A DNA stretch of 64,000 nucleotides from Tetranychus cinnabarinus (taxonomy: Eukaryota; Arthropoda; Arachnida; Trombidiformes; Tetranychidae), in contig WHVY01000001.1 in NCBI GenBank assembly GCA_022266195.1, positions 17,794,001 to 17,858,000 on the forward strand. Reading direction: 5' to 3'. Below the pieces are notes generated by a model. That model was not told the DNA's origin. It made no database searches and worked only from the letters and a program-made list of their open reading frames with translations. The translations under genes and the position numbers were made by a program. Shown here in pieces: positions 34,042 to 45,362 of the stretch (positions are counted from its first letter, which is position 1; every line of letters starts with the position of its first letter).

Positions 34042-35841
34042 TCAGGGAAAGACATCAGGATTCCAATCTGAATAAACAATACTCTCATTAGTCACAATGA
34101 TATCATCAGAATCCTCAACATATGGACCCAAAGTAGGGATTGGAGTGGTTGAGCTAACTTGGCTGTTTGAGTTAGCATGTGATTCTGCAGTCGAAGAGTC
34201 AGACGTTGGACGTTCATTGCTTGTTGTTCTGGTAATAGATATAACAGGGAAACTCGCACCTGAATCGGTTGTAGATGTTGGTGTAGCTGTAGTTGTGTCT
34301 CCTTTTGGTCTACTAGTGGATAAAACTTCTGTACTAGTTGTTGATTTATTTCCTGGCTTTGCTGTCGTCGTTGAAGAGTTGGAACCAGTTTCTTCCAATG
34401 CTGTTGACATAGATTCTGGTACAAGAGCCGTAGTTTTTTTGTGTTTTTTGCCATGTTTCTTCTTATGAGTTTTTGAGTGTTTTGGGGATTTTGTTGTAGT
34501 AGCTTCAGTTGAATTATGGTTATCTTTTGTGTGATGTGATTCATGGCCTAAACCAGCCAAGAAAGCTTCAATAATCTCAAGACTCGATTTATGATCAGAT
34601 TTATTTTCACCGTCTTCGCTCTCCTCTTTATCTTTCGTATTTTTAGGCGATGTTTCAGAGGGTTTATAAGCAAGAGTTGTTGATGGCATTGTTATTGTTG
34701 AAGTATGACTTTTATGATGCTTTTTGGTCCCTTTTTCTGTGGACGAGATGTTAGTTGGTGCAGATGTGGAGCTAGTTGAGGTTGGTTCCCCATGCTTGTG
34801 TGATTTACCTTTTTTAGTGGTTGAAGTCGTGCTTGTAGAATCAGTAGTCGATGATGAAAGTGGTGTAACAATGGTAGAACCAGATTCAGATGATTTTTTT
34901 ATTGTTGAGGTACGAGATGAACTTGTGCTATTATCGCCACTTTCGTCTTCATCATCATCATCATCGTCCTCGTCACTTGACGCTGTCTGATTACTGGCAG
35001 ATGATTTTTCTGTAGTTAGCTTACTGGCCTCAGTCGTGGCTTTATGATCCATTTCAGAACTAGTTTTTTTGGATTTTGAGAACAATTTAGAGAAAATATT
35101 GCCATTTGATTTACCATCCACTTTAGTTGTTTTTTGATAGGATTCATCACTATCATCATCATCATCATCGTCGTCATCATTGCTATCACCATCTTTTTTA
35201 CTTTCCCCATCAGCCTCATCAGGACTCGCCGTAGATGATTTATGTCCAATACCAATTAACCTTGAAATGGAATCTTTCATGGAAGCTGACTTCCCAATTA
35301 TCCTACCATCATCCCGATCACTTTCATTAGACTTATCCCAAGACGGACTGATCCTTCTGATTAACTCCATTGATGGATGCTTAACTTTGTCTCTGTCACC
35401 TTCGTCATCCTCATCATCGTCATCGTCATCATCATAATCCATATCGTCCAAGCTTTGCTCATTTGAACTGCGGATAGGTACGTCATCAATGTCACTATCA
35501 GCGTTTAAAACATCAAATATATTCTTTGCTTTTGGGTTTGGGTTATAGACATTGCCAATGTAAGAGCGAAAGTCTTCCTCATTATCATTGTCAGCTTTAC
35601 CTTTACCGTATCGGTCAATATCTTCAAAATCGTCATCATTGTCCCTTCTTAAAGGTGATAAGAAATCTGCGAAGTTTGGAGGCATCAAATCACCAAAGTA
35701 CCCAAAGCGATCCTCTGTTTCAATTGGGTCTGCACCAAATCGATCATTGTCTTCTTCAAAATTGATACAAAACACTGAGTATTCGGGGACTAAACAAAGA
35801 CAAACAAGTAGACTTATTTTGGACCAAATTTTTGATCTCAT
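34042..35841 (-). CDS. Large acidic, Ser/Thr-rich low-complexity secreted protein
   Basis: Single long exon of 599 residues from the first ATG (35841; the open frame runs two codons further to a TTG). A signal peptide (ISLLVCLCLVPEYSVFC) is followed by an N-terminal acidic part with repeated DRFG/DRYG motifs (NDRFGADPIETEDRFGYFG). Several Asp runs follow (DDDDDDD), then a Lys/Ser/Thr-rich mucin-like region with many NST/NQT sequons and KHKK/HKKKHGKKHKK basic patches, ending ...YSDWNPDVFP. No catalytic or known domain. Possible roles are extracellular matrix, cuticle, silk or calcium-binding mucin, but none can be shown. Low complexity means part of the length could vary between alleles. A TATAAAA lies 134 bp upstream. 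Confidence 0.75.
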   Translation of the reverse strand: MRSKIWSKISLLVCLCLVPEYSVFCINFEEDNDRFGADPIETEDRFGYFGDLMPPNFADFLSPLRRDNDDDFEDIDRYGKGKADNDNEEDFRSYIGNVYNPNPKAKNIFDVLNADSDIDDVPIRSSNEQSLDDMDYDDDDDDDEDDEGDRDKVKHPSMELIRRISPSWDKSNESDRDDGRIIGKSASMKDSISRLIGIGHKSSTASPDEADGESKKDGDSNDDDDDDDDDSDESYQKTTKVDGKSNGNIFSKLFSKSKKTSSEMDHKATTEASKLTTEKSSASNQTASSDEDDDDDDEDESGDNSTSSSRTSTIKKSSESGSTIVTPLSSSTTDSTSTTSTTKKGKSHKHGEPTSTSSTSAPTNISSTEKGTKKHHKSHTSTITMPSTTLAYKPSETSPKNTKDKEESEDGENKSDHKSSLEIIEAFLAGLGHESHHTKDNHNSTEATTTKSPKHSKTHKKKHGKKHKKTTALVPESMSTALEETGSNSSTTTAKPGNKSTTSTEVLSTSRPKGDTTTATPTSTTDSGASFPVISITRTTSNERPTSDSSTAESHANSNSQVSSTTPIPTLGPYVEDSDDIIVTNESIVYSDWNPDVFP

Positions 35842-35974
35842 GATCAACTGAATTGAGCTCTTATAAATATTACGAAGAGTTGGCTAAACAAAATCTAAAT
35901 GAAGGAAATTAAAAAGAATAGCAATCAATTTAGAAAAAAAATCAAATAAAAGGTTTCTACGGATATTCAATACC

Positions 35975-35981
35975 TTTTATA
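35975..35981 (-). promoter_or_regulatory. TATA box of the acidic secreted protein gene
   Basis: TATAAAA followed by GG on the minus strand, 134 bp before the ATG at 35841. A second TATA-like string (35861-35870) is too close to the ATG to serve. Confidence 0.45.
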
Positions 35982-37138
35982 CTTTGAATCTAGACTTGCA
36001 ATCAAATTATTCTATTCGATTAATCAAATCAGCTGAAACTATAATTGAGAATCATCAGTTCAACCTGAGTAAACGTTATCACTTGATTTTATGCTATTTC
36101 AATGTCAAGTCGGCCACTATTTATCAAAGTGTTTTCAAAGGTTAAAGTGGTGTAAGGTTACTTCAAACCGCACTAACATTGATAATGGCACCAAATTAAC
36201 AATAACAATGAAGTCGGCCATTCAAAGCGTCCATCTTTTGAGTTTAATACTAGATCCATCTTAAGATATCGACCAGCTAATCAAAATTCTGGCCCATAAT
36301 TTACAAACATTTATAAACATTGTAAATTGTTTACTCTTTTTTCAAGGCTCATCCAATACATTGTTAAAACACAGTTGGTTAAGCTATGAGTAACTAAATA
36401 ATGAGTTTAAACCAACCTTACAAGTCATTTTGAAAACAAAATTATAAAAGATCAAATGTAACCGAATAAAATTCATTCTATGATACTTTGATCATTCTTG
36501 ATTTATTTTCAGCATTTACATTTAACCAGAGTCTAGATGATTTATTAATATTTAATTCCAGCATCATTTAAAATCATATCAATTAGAGCTTTCACTTGAA
36601 ATTGAACCGCTAAAAATTAAGAATATCAAATATTTTATGACAAAATATATCTCATTAAAAAACTTTAATGATTTCAGAGGAATTGATTTAAGATTGGCAG
36701 CTAACATTGGAGTAATTAATGATCAATTAATTAGGAATTATGCAGTTTTGGCCAAATAGTTGATCAATAAATTCAATATTTTAAAAGGGAAAAAATATCG
36801 GATTACTCGATTTAGAGCGACATCTAGTAACAAAATATTATGTAATTTGAGACAACATTTGTTAGTTGATCATTTTGTTTTTGTTGACATCGTTTGAATA
36901 AACAGTTTCCCAGTTTATTGTATTTTTAATTTTAATTAACAAATGTATATTCATTTAAATTATATTTTTCGATTCAACTACGTACAATAAATAATGCTCT
37001 TTTGATTCCTATTATTGGATTAGCAATGGTACATTGGTAACTTCAATTAAGGTAAGATGTCTACTTGCTTCTCTTTACCATGTTGTCTTGTCTGCTTCAT
37101 GTTGGAGTAAAAACTGTTCAATATTTTTCAATTACAAT
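35982..37138. other. No gene recognised
   Basis: Non-coding AT-rich stretch before the structured element. Any Pol III proximal element for that RNA would lie near 37075-37110, but I cannot identify one with confidence. Confidence 0.35.
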
Positions 37139-37325
37139 AGTGGTCAGAATTAAGTTAACTTTTTTATTGGGTCGACCGGCCAGCTGCGACAGCTTTTAAG
37201 GCACCGTCCACCCATTGCTAGTCAGGTGTTTTACCTACACAAAGGTGCTAGGCTTCATCCAGCTTAGCTGGGAATCTATCAAGAAGGGAGGATAGGATAG
37301 TCCTGGGAACTTAACACTGACCACT
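37139..37325 (+). ncRNA. Structured RNA candidate, 187 nt, closing stem and T-run terminator
   Basis: The first 18 bases (AGTGGTCAGAATTAAGTT) pair with the last 18 (AACTTAACACTGACCACT) at 16 of 18 positions, and TTTT follows at 37327-37330 as a Pol III stop would. The interior is unusually GC-rich for this window and holds compact hairpins: AGGTGTTTTACCT (37223-37235), CCAGCTTAGCTGG (37259-37271) and AGGATAGGATAGTCCT. GCTGCGACA (37183-37191) and CACCCATTG (37209-37217) resemble, in order, two blocks of the 7SK 5' hairpin (GGCTGCGACATCTGTCACCCCATTG). The total length is short for 7SK and the spacing differs, so identity is open. The alternative is a small transposon with 18-bp inverted ends. 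No long open frame in either strand. Confidence 0.45.
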
Positions 37326-37925
37326 GTTTTATTCCTTTCTTATCTATTTTTTATTCTTTGAGATTTTTTCATGTCTGTTAGTAATCAAGGATAGTTATTA
37401 AGATAATATTTTTCTCTATATTCTCTGTCTTCTATTATTTAAACTTTGATTCAGCTGCATCATGACTAATGCTCAAATAAATGCGCACTTCAGTCTGACT
37501 TGATTATGATCTGGTTATTGTTGTTTTCATTTTTATCAAAATTAGTTTGCTACCAGACCGATCAGGTTTCATGTGCATCTACCTAGGTCAAGTATCAAGT
37601 CTTTCCAATCCAATTTAAGCTGACATGTGTCAATAATGGGTGGCAAAAAGGCAAAAGGTTGCCCTTAGCTTGCTATACGTGACGATTTACTCCTTGTTTC
37701 AAGTAATTGACTATTTCTGCCTTTCACTTCAATCAATTAATTTATTCTTTATTTTTGTCTTTTACAGTTTACCTTTATCTCATAAATTATTACTTAACTT
37801 TTGACAAAATCGTGTTGACAGTAAATCTCAATCGGACTACACTGAAGGTGTATTTAAATTTTTATTTTACAAAATATTTCTACGTTGATTGTAATATTAT
37901 ATTATGCCTTAATATCTAACTGAAA

Positions 37926-40377
37926 ATGGCTTCGATGCAGGTAATGAATTTCTAGATATTTATTTTAATTATATTTTTTAAATTATTTCTATCATCATCT
38001 CTCTATTGTTAATCTCATCTTTCCCTCTCTCCCAATCCTTAAACCTAATCTTTCTATTGACGTCCCCATACTCTTCACTCTCCTTTCTGTCTCCATCTTG
38101 AATTTTCTTCTCCTTTACTGCTTTACAATCATTTTTTATCTTTATTAATTACTTAATTCAATGACATGACCAATCATTATTATAATAATTTATTACAGAA
38201 AAGATTACAAAGAGAATTGAAGTCAATTCAAACTGAACCACCACCAGGAGTTAGTATTAATCAAAATAGCGTTGGCTCAAGCTTGACTCAGTAAGTATCA
38301 TATCTCTCTGTCTATATTGACAAGATTATAAATCAAATCTTATTACTGTGATCGCCTTTTCTAATCAAACTCATTTTTTTATCTTCGTTATAAACCTCTT
38401 GGATGCTTAATTTATTGACTCTGGCCTAATGTACTAAATTCACCATCATGAACACATCACTACTTATTGGATATTACCTGTACTTCGACAATACTCTACC
38501 ACCTTGATTATATTCTTGCAATACCAATATCCTTTAAAGATGGATTGTTGACATGGAAGGAGCCTCTGGAACTCTCTATGAAGGCGAAAAATTTCAACTC
38601 CAATTCAAATTTAGTTCAAAATATCCTTTTGATTCGCCAGAGGTTACTTTCATTGGCCCTAATATCCCAATTCACCCCCATGTATATAGCAATGGACACA
38701 TTTGTCTGTCAATTTTAACTGAGGACTGGTCGCCTGCTCTTTCAGTTCAATCTGTTTGTCTCAGGTTAGTGACCTTATTCTAATGTACCCTGATTTGTGA
38801 ACTTCATTGAAATGCTACATGTTATGCTTACTGGTGTGAAGGCATTTAAGCACGTCACAGCTGATCGCACTTTCTTCAACTTTGTTCTGTCACATGTTTA
38901 ACTCGTTCTGTCACAAAATACCTTTTTAGATCTAATTAGACTGCATTTTCAACCCTAACCTGCCTTAGTTCAGCCACGTTTATTACTCAATACTTAATCA
39001 CCTGACTGACATTGATGGTCTGCATATAGTTAATCAATCTTTTTTAACCATCAGCCAAAAACTCAGCTTAAAGCAAAACACTTACTGTTTCAAGATAGTT
39101 CAAAGACACAATCATTTTAAAACTATCTATTCGAATCAGCCATCATTTTTTAGATTGTTTCAGCAATTAGATTCGTTTTATTGTTTACTCATAGGTTGTT
39201 TCAATATGATGACAAATTATGATTGTTCAATGTTGCTTGCTTATCGCTTTTAAAAAATCGAGTGCATTTTGCTTTTTGTACTGCTTTCAGATTCAACCAT
39301 TTTGTATTGTTTTCTGATATTACAATTCAATTTACTCGATTACCGGTTGGTTTTGCATCATAATATATACCTCTGAACCAGAGCATGATCATTTTTTACA
39401 CTTTCATTTTATCGATCCAATCAAACATATTTCCATGATCATGTATATCACAAATAATCGATTGTTTCATCTTAGCTTTTTGTCTCTTTTGAATTTAGTT
39501 ATCACTCTTAATTTACTTTTGTTACCATGGTCTTCTTTTAATTTATCAATTGATTTCTTTGGAACCATTTATTTTTAGGTTACTGAAAATTTATCAAAAC
39601 AAGAACTGATTGCCCTTTATTATTAATAATAACCTTTGTTTTTTGTTCCCTCTTTTTTGCTCTAAACATTCATTTTCATCGCTTCCAGATAATTTCTAGT
39701 CCTATTTACTATTCACTATTTACCAACTATTTACTTTTTAATGTCAATAAATCGTAACCATGTCTGTCATCATAATTAATAGCCTCACTCTTCTCAATTC
39801 CCCAATCATTTATGAAATCTTGGGCTTCTCTTTCAGCTCTACTTCCCATTTAATTCCAACTCAAATTATCTACGTTTAGTTTAGGCTATGAACATTTGCA
39901 TTTGTAGTTTTTTCATTTTACCAGCATTCAAATCTATCTGTGATTTCTGTTTTCGCTAATTACTTAACTATATTAAACTCTAAAGAGTTAATAATCTCTG
40001 TAATTTTATTTCCATTCGTTTATTTGCACCCTAAATCGATTTCACATTGAATTATCATTCTTCGGTTATTGAACACAAGTGACTAATTAGTCATTTCTCT
40101 CAATTTTGATGCGAATTTTGGATTAGATATGGAAATCTTTTTGTTTTAATCAATATTTACTGTTGACAATTTGATTTGAATTTGAGTTTTTGCCGAAATT
40201 ATTTTTTTGAATATTAAACTTAATAATTTCTATTTTTTGATTTCTTCTAACAGTATCGTTTCAATGCTTTCAAGCTGCACGGAAAAGAAAAGGCCTCCAG
40301 ATAACTCTCTTTATGTGAAAACTTGCAGCAAAAATCCTAAGAAAACGAAATGGTGGTACCATGATGAGAAAGTTTAG
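37926..40377 (+). CDS. UBE2W: Ubiquitin-conjugating enzyme E2 W
   Basis: Four exons, 37926-37940, 38199-38290, 38540-38764 and 40254-40377 (phases 0, 2 and 2), encode 151 residues, the same length as human UBE2W. It reads MASMQKRLQRELKSIQTEPP at the start, then QWIVDMEGASGTLYEGEKF, YPFDSPEVTFIG, HPHVYSNGHICLSILTEDW with catalytic Cys91 (as in human), and the W-specific C terminus NPKKTKWWYHDEKV. UBE2W ubiquitinates the alpha-amino group of substrate N termini. Intron 3 is 1.5 kb. The last exon and 3' flank are copied inverted at 1049-1750. The gene converges on MGRN1 copy 1, itself a ubiquitin ligase, 0.7 kb downstream. Confidence 0.97.
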
Positions 40378-41062
40378 TCTCATGGAATTCATCAAATTTA
40401 TTATTGAACGGATAAATTGACACTCCAATCATTTTATTGCAACACTTGAATTCAACATTGAATTATAACGTATTCATTCAATTGTTAAGAACCAATGAAA
40501 GGATTGAGATCAAGTAAATACCAAATATTTGAGCTCATTGGTTTGAAAAAACACGGTAAATAAAATCCATCCACGTAACTGACACATCTCCGATTTTCAA
40601 TCATCGTCAACACATTAGAAATAATGAGAAACGAGAAAAATATGGCAAACTTTGAGAATGGTTCATCATCGTCGATACCATCAATGTACTCACCAACTAT
40701 ATCATCTTGTAAAAGAAATCAAAAATTATCCCGTAATAATCCTTAATAATTATAATGAATAATAATTATAATAATAATAATAATAATTATAATAACAATA
40801 ATAATAAAAGAAGCAAACAATGGCACAAGCAACACTTCTGGTTTATATTGGATTTCGATTTTACCACAAAATGAATTCTTTTTTGGTGGTATCTTTCATT
40901 TGATTTTTTTTTCGTCTTTCGATATAATTGATACTTAAAAAGCATTTTTTTCAAGAAATTTGTAAAATCAACAAAAATCAAAGAGAAAGAAAGATTGAAT
41001 GAATAAATGAATGGAAGGAAGTAAAATAATAAAAATAATATCATTAATATGATGACCACAAC
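40378..41062. other. UBE2W/MGRN1 convergent intergenic region with AAT-type simple repeat
   Basis: Short non-coding spacer between convergent genes, with an imperfect ATA/AAT repeat at about 40745-40810. Most of it is present, inverted and with one deletion, at 1049-1540. Confidence 0.7.
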
Positions 41063-43435
41063 TTATTTTGACGTAAATTCATTAGGAACCGAATCATTTG
41101 TAGAAACGCTTAACATGTCTGTCTCATCCATAAATCGCTGCTCATCGAAACCATCTCTTAAAAAAAGATCGGGATAAGATGTTGCCGATAAGTTGATTGA
41201 ATTTATATCTAGCGCTTCAATTGAATCCATTTCCAATTGATTATTCGAAGAGTTGTGTGATGATGAATTTAATGCCTTTAATTCCGAATCATCATAAAGA
41301 CTTCCTCTTTTCCTAAGTGCCTTACGAGATCTTACTGGTTCAATGTAAACGGATCTTGTTTCACTTGATGTTGTTTGTTTTTGCCTTGGATGACTTTGAT
41401 GAGAATTTTCTTGATCAAGGAGTTTTACTTTTTCTTGATCCTCGGATCCACTTTCAGGTGAATCCTGTTGAGACCATAGAGTAAGTGATTCAGAACTTCT
41501 ATAATTTTTCCCTCCCCTTTCAATGACACTATTAACCATTGCTAATTTTGATTTGGATATTGACTTGGAACGAGAACCCATTCTAGGACTAGATGATGAA
41601 GAGGAAGGAATTGGATAGCGAATTTCCGATAATGAAGATGATGATGATTTAGCGTACCGCGAATTTTTACTGTTACTTATGGATTCTTTCAAGTGGCGAA
41701 GAGTATCTCGATCTTTGATTACAACCATTGATTGGCTGCTACCACTAATAGATTTAGTGGTAGCTTCAATTGAAGCTAATGGTGCGACATTCTCGTCATC
41801 GAAGCTGCCCTGGTAACCATATAAGCCATAATCACCGGGACGAGATGATGATGATGGCATCGATGGAGGACCATTGAGAGCTTCAATTAAAGATATTGCC
41901 TCATAACCTGGTGGAGTATCACTTTTTGCATCAGTGCTGTCAACTGCTGTTGTTGTAGTAACAGGACGTGCTGTAGATGTTGGATGACTATTCCTTGATT
42001 CGGAGGAGGATGAAAGACGACGTTTAGATGATGATGAGGTATTTAGAGGTTCAACTGGTTGAGTCACATTGGATGAACTTTTCGTGGTGACAGCTTGACC
42101 ATTATTCAATATCTTACGAACAGCTCGAAATTGTAACAAGGCTCTAAATGGTGAGCGACAAATGGGACAATTATTGGCTTGATAGCGAAGTGAGTCAGCA
42201 CAAGCATTACAGAGGCACAAATGTCGGCAAGGCAATATGAGTGTGTCACGGGATTCAGACATACAAATAACACACTCGGATCCATTGTCTTCGATCTCTT
42301 CGTCTGAAGAATAATAAGGTTTACCAAAAGAAGATCGAACGGTGTTCTTATTTTCGATTCCATACACTTCTTGAATCAAATAGGCTAGTCCATCGATAAT
42401 TATTTTCTGCTTAAAAGGTTTAATGTAAAACAGTTTCTCGTTGTTCCTTTCAACGGTTGCGATCAGTGAATGAGATTGTCTTGGTTCGGAGCCCTCTTCA
42501 GCTGTCACTTGTATAACAATAGGGAAGGGTACAGTTGGATCAAAATTACCATATTCATCAATGGCACGGTATAAAAGATCATCTTCATTAAATGCTGATG
42601 GGTTGAAAATTAATGAGGGTTGCGAAAAAATTTGACTTGCACCTTTGGGATAATGGAAGGTTTCAGTTTTATAACCAGGATCGCGCGGTATGTAGGTAAT
42701 ACCAGATGGAGTTGTTTCTTCGACAGAAAGATAATAAATGGTAATTGAACACTTCACATCTGAATCAAAAGTGAATTCGACTGTGTACAACGGGCCATTT
42801 GATGATGAAGATGAAGATGATGATGAGACGAGTAATTGATTGGTTTCATGTAGTAGATTTGTTTGGGTTTGAGCTGGAGTTGATGAGTTTAATGAGACTG
42901 AGGATGATGGAGATGAGGCTGACGACTCTTGTGATGATGAGGTTGTAGGTACAGCGACGGTTGAAGACGATGAAGAAGGTAATTCCTTTAACTCATGATG
43001 GTTAGGTAGATTATTAATGCATTCATTGTCATTGGCTAACTGATTGGTTAGTTTGCCAGAAGTGCTTTTAGAGATAGAAGAGCTTTGGTTTACAAAGTCA
43101 CTGTTAGTAGACGGTATTTTAATTAAGCGAAGTGTCTCTTTACGAATGTTGATTAAAGCACGAAGAGATCTGGTGGGTTCATCTGGTAATGGAGCCAAGT
43201 AAGGAAAGGGTATGGGCTTAGGTCCTAAGAAATTGAGGTCCATATTGTCTCCGAATAGATATGCTTCGGGTTGACCTGTTTCAAATTTTTCACCACCCAT
43301 GATGAAATGTCCTGCAAAATAACAACCAGACCTTGGTGGATATAAATACCCATGATGTCCATAGTGATTAGAGAGCTGGTCAACGGATTCCTCTTCTATT
43401 TCATCATCTCTCGATCGATCCAGGAGATTACCCAT
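41063..43435 (-). CDS. MGRN1: MGRN1/RNF157-type RING E3 ubiquitin ligase, full-length copy
   Basis: Single exon, 790 residues. The first ATG in frame is 43435, giving MGNLLDRSRDD with Gly2, like MGSILSRR in mammalian MGRN1, so N-myristoylation is likely. Order of domains: PPRSGCYFAGHFIMGGEKFETG and YLFGDNMDLNFLG (about 30-75), a low-complexity Ser insert, the DAR2-like region (YTVEFTFDSDVKCSITIYYL ... PFPIVIQVTAEEGSEP), YLIQEVYGIENKN, then the RING at 388-426 (CVICMSESRDTLILPCRHLC ... CPIC) and RSPFRALLQFRAVRK. A 350-residue Ser-rich tail follows. Mahogunin-type ligases act on endosomal sorting (TSG101) and receptor down-regulation. All RING cysteines and the His are present. The absence of introns is unusual for this family. 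Confidence 0.95.
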   Translation of the reverse strand: MGNLLDRSRDDEIEEESVDQLSNHYGHHGYLYPPRSGCYFAGHFIMGGEKFETGQPEAYLFGDNMDLNFLGPKPIPFPYLAPLPDEPTRSLRALINIRKETLRLIKIPSTNSDFVNQSSSISKSTSGKLTNQLANDNECINNLPNHHELKELPSSSSSTVAVPTTSSSQESSASSPSSSVSLNSSTPAQTQTNLLHETNQLLVSSSSSSSSSNGPLYTVEFTFDSDVKCSITIYYLSVEETTPSGITYIPRDPGYKTETFHYPKGASQIFSQPSLIFNPSAFNEDDLLYRAIDEYGNFDPTVPFPIVIQVTAEEGSEPRQSHSLIATVERNNEKLFYIKPFKQKIIIDGLAYLIQEVYGIENKNTVRSSFGKPYYSSDEEIEDNGSECVICMSESRDTLILPCRHLCLCNACADSLRYQANNCPICRSPFRALLQFRAVRKILNNGQAVTTKSSSNVTQPVEPLNTSSSSKRRLSSSSESRNSHPTSTARPVTTTTAVDSTDAKSDTPPGYEAISLIEALNGPPSMPSSSSRPGDYGLYGYQGSFDDENVAPLASIEATTKSISGSSQSMVVIKDRDTLRHLKESISNSKNSRYAKSSSSSLSEIRYPIPSSSSSSPRMGSRSKSISKSKLAMVNSVIERGGKNYRSSESLTLWSQQDSPESGSEDQEKVKLLDQENSHQSHPRQKQTTSSETRSVYIEPVRSRKALRKRGSLYDDSELKALNSSSHNSSNNQLEMDSIEALDINSINLSATSYPDLFLRDGFDEQRFMDETDMLSVSTNDSVPNEFTSK

Positions 43436-43739
43436 CGAAGTATCATCACGAAGTGAAACAAAATAATTATTATAAAATATACCAACCAAGCACACAAATC
43501 TTTACTTTGATTCGAGAGCTTGTTTGTGTGACTGTATAATCTGGTGAGGAATATATCAATTTGTGTTCAAAAAGATGGTATGATGGAATATTTGCGGCAA
43601 ATTATCTTGAAAATATTGGTTAATGTGGTAAATGGAATTGGAATGTGAATAGGTTTAAATATTGAGGCCACTCATTATAAACAGTAAACAAAGACATGGA
43701 AAACTTGATTAGAGATAGTCATAAAGATATGAAAAACCA
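43436..43739. other. Upstream flank of MGRN1 full-length copy
   Basis: Matches the flank of the second MGRN1 copy at 47399-47637 and 47942-47985, without the 296-bp mobile element found there. It therefore acts as the empty-site comparison. Confidence 0.65.
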
Positions 43740-44520
43740 AATTGTGTTCATTAGATTCAAACAAATGTTTAAAATGCACAATGGATTTCTCTTTGAGGAA
43801 GACAGGAAAGAGTGGGTGACTAAGATGATGAAGAAAGCGTTATGCTTATTTTGTCACTAAAGAAGATTAATCAAGATAAAGATATAAAACCAGGTTTTAG
43901 GTAGAATGATGATATAAATAAGATGATGTTGATGAGGTTGGTGTAGATGTTTTTTGTTGCTGCTTTGCTTTGATAAGAAGTTTCAGCAGGAAAATGTTCA
44001 ACACTAGAGAAGTTCTTTAATCAAGAGTTATTTGAATGAAACAAATTGAAAGTAAAATTGAAATGCAGCAATTTAATTAACAGGTATATTTATAAATAAT
44101 ACTCATCTAGATGTGTAACTGTTTTGAAGTAAAATTAATGTGGATGACCTTTAATACACACCAAACATCGAGCAAGTAATTAGGTTCAGAAAAGGCTTCT
44201 GATTAAGATAAAATGATAAACTGAACCACAAAATTGGTACTGATAAAGACTGTAAACACGACCATTAATTTCACCAATTTTTTACATTTCAGGGCCTTGG
44301 TAGATGTAAACATTAGATGGCGCTCCAGTCACTGACATTTTGCTGGAAACCGATAAAAACCTGGAATCTAGATTAATCAAAGAAATTACTAATCACTCTT
44401 TATTAATTAAGCAAATCTTCTTCCAATAATTTGCAGAAACACCAGATATTCTATCACAACATCAGCAGAAGATAAAATAATATTCAAAGAAGCCTAAAGT
44501 AAATAAACTTGCGGAAATAA
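43740..44520. repeat. Intergenic duplication block, copy 1
   Basis: Begins ATTGTGTTCATTAGATTCAA and includes TTTGAGGAAGACAGGA, GTAAACACGACCATTAATTT, GGAATCTAGATTAATC and AGAAGCCTAAAGTAAATA. The same ordered blocks occur at about 47980-48320 (with a deletion) and at 49410-49870. No open frame of note. In copies 1 and 2 it lies between an MGRN1 gene and a NIP30 gene; copy 3 lies between NIP30 and SDS3-like D. Confidence 0.75.
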
Positions 44521-44798
44521 AAACAATTCTTATCTCAATTAACCGTTTCGATTTCTCAATCTTGATTACTTTACCTAAGCATTTCCTTTCATTAACTGAA
44601 AAGCAATTGTATCATAAAATAAAAAGACAATTACAATATTTTCTCAATGAGAAAAAATTAACTGTGTTAATAGTTAACCAATAATTTATTCTTTTGATAG
44701 GTAAAAATTATATTGCATTTTTCGTTAAAAAATAATTAGTTAGCGTATATCACAAATTAATTACAATGAGTAAAAAAATGATTAGCATACAATTTTTC

Positions 44799-45362
44799 TT
44801 ACATAGTCATTTTTGCTTTCTTATTTGGATGATTGACTAAATTATTATCTGAGTCTCCAGTTTCAGACTCCTCAAAATCAGAGCCGTAAGCTACTAAACA
44901 GGTCTTTGTAGTTGGTGGTTGCTTCTGAGATGAAGACAAATTTGATCCATCTTTATGTTCAAGAAGGGTTGATTTTGATCTTTCTTCGTCTCTTTTCGTG
45001 GTCCAATTTAGTTTTATCCACCATTTCAAGAAAAGATGTTTCATCTTCATCTAAAACAGCAATGAGATTCTTTAATCGACGAGATTCTTCGAATTCAGCT
45101 TGAGCCTTCGTTTTCTGTTGTTGAAGCCTTTCGAACAGTGATCTTGAATCATATTCTTCCTCCGGCTCCTTATAATCGAGTAAAAAAATAACACCATGAA
45201 TAATGATATAAATCGAACCATGAGCAAAAAGTAAATTAAAGATGAAATTAAAAAATAACAAACTTACCCTCAGGATCAGGTTTTCTAACCTTATCCCACT
45301 CAACTTGTCGTTGTCCACAATTGACTTTTAACTCATTTTCACTGAAGAATGCTTTAATGCAT
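44799..45362 (-). pseudogene. NIP30/PSME3IP1 pseudogene
   Basis: A damaged copy of the gene at 48466-49331. The start ATG (45362) is kept, but a small deletion right after it shifts the frame. The rest of exon 1 is recognisable (KAFFSENELKVNCGQRQVEW, DKVRKPDPEG) with its donor. Exon 2 keeps EEEYDSRSLFERLQQQKTKA and LDEDETSFLEMVDKTKLDHE, then a deletion of about 290 bp joins it out of frame to the C-terminal part (LEHKDGSNLSSSQ, CLVAYGSDFEES, NHPNKKAKMTM). Two independent breaks make a functional product unlikely. Its position next to MGRN1 copy 1 mirrors the intact gene next to MGRN1 copy 2. Confidence 0.85.

Noticed and set aside
34092..35765. Several other-frame ORFs inside the acidic secreted gene
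   Set aside because: Shadow frames of a low-complexity coding sequence, with no signal or domain of their own.
37139..37325. Minus-strand reading of the structured element as a broken protein (KTPD.QWVDGALKAVAAGRST)
   Set aside because: Stops interrupt it and I can place it in no family. The paired ends and hairpins explain the sequence better.
43436..43495. N-terminal extension of MGRN1 upstream of MGNLL
   Set aside because: The extra codons begin with GTG, not ATG. The first ATG gives MGNLL, which matches the myristoylated start of the family; the same holds for the second copy.
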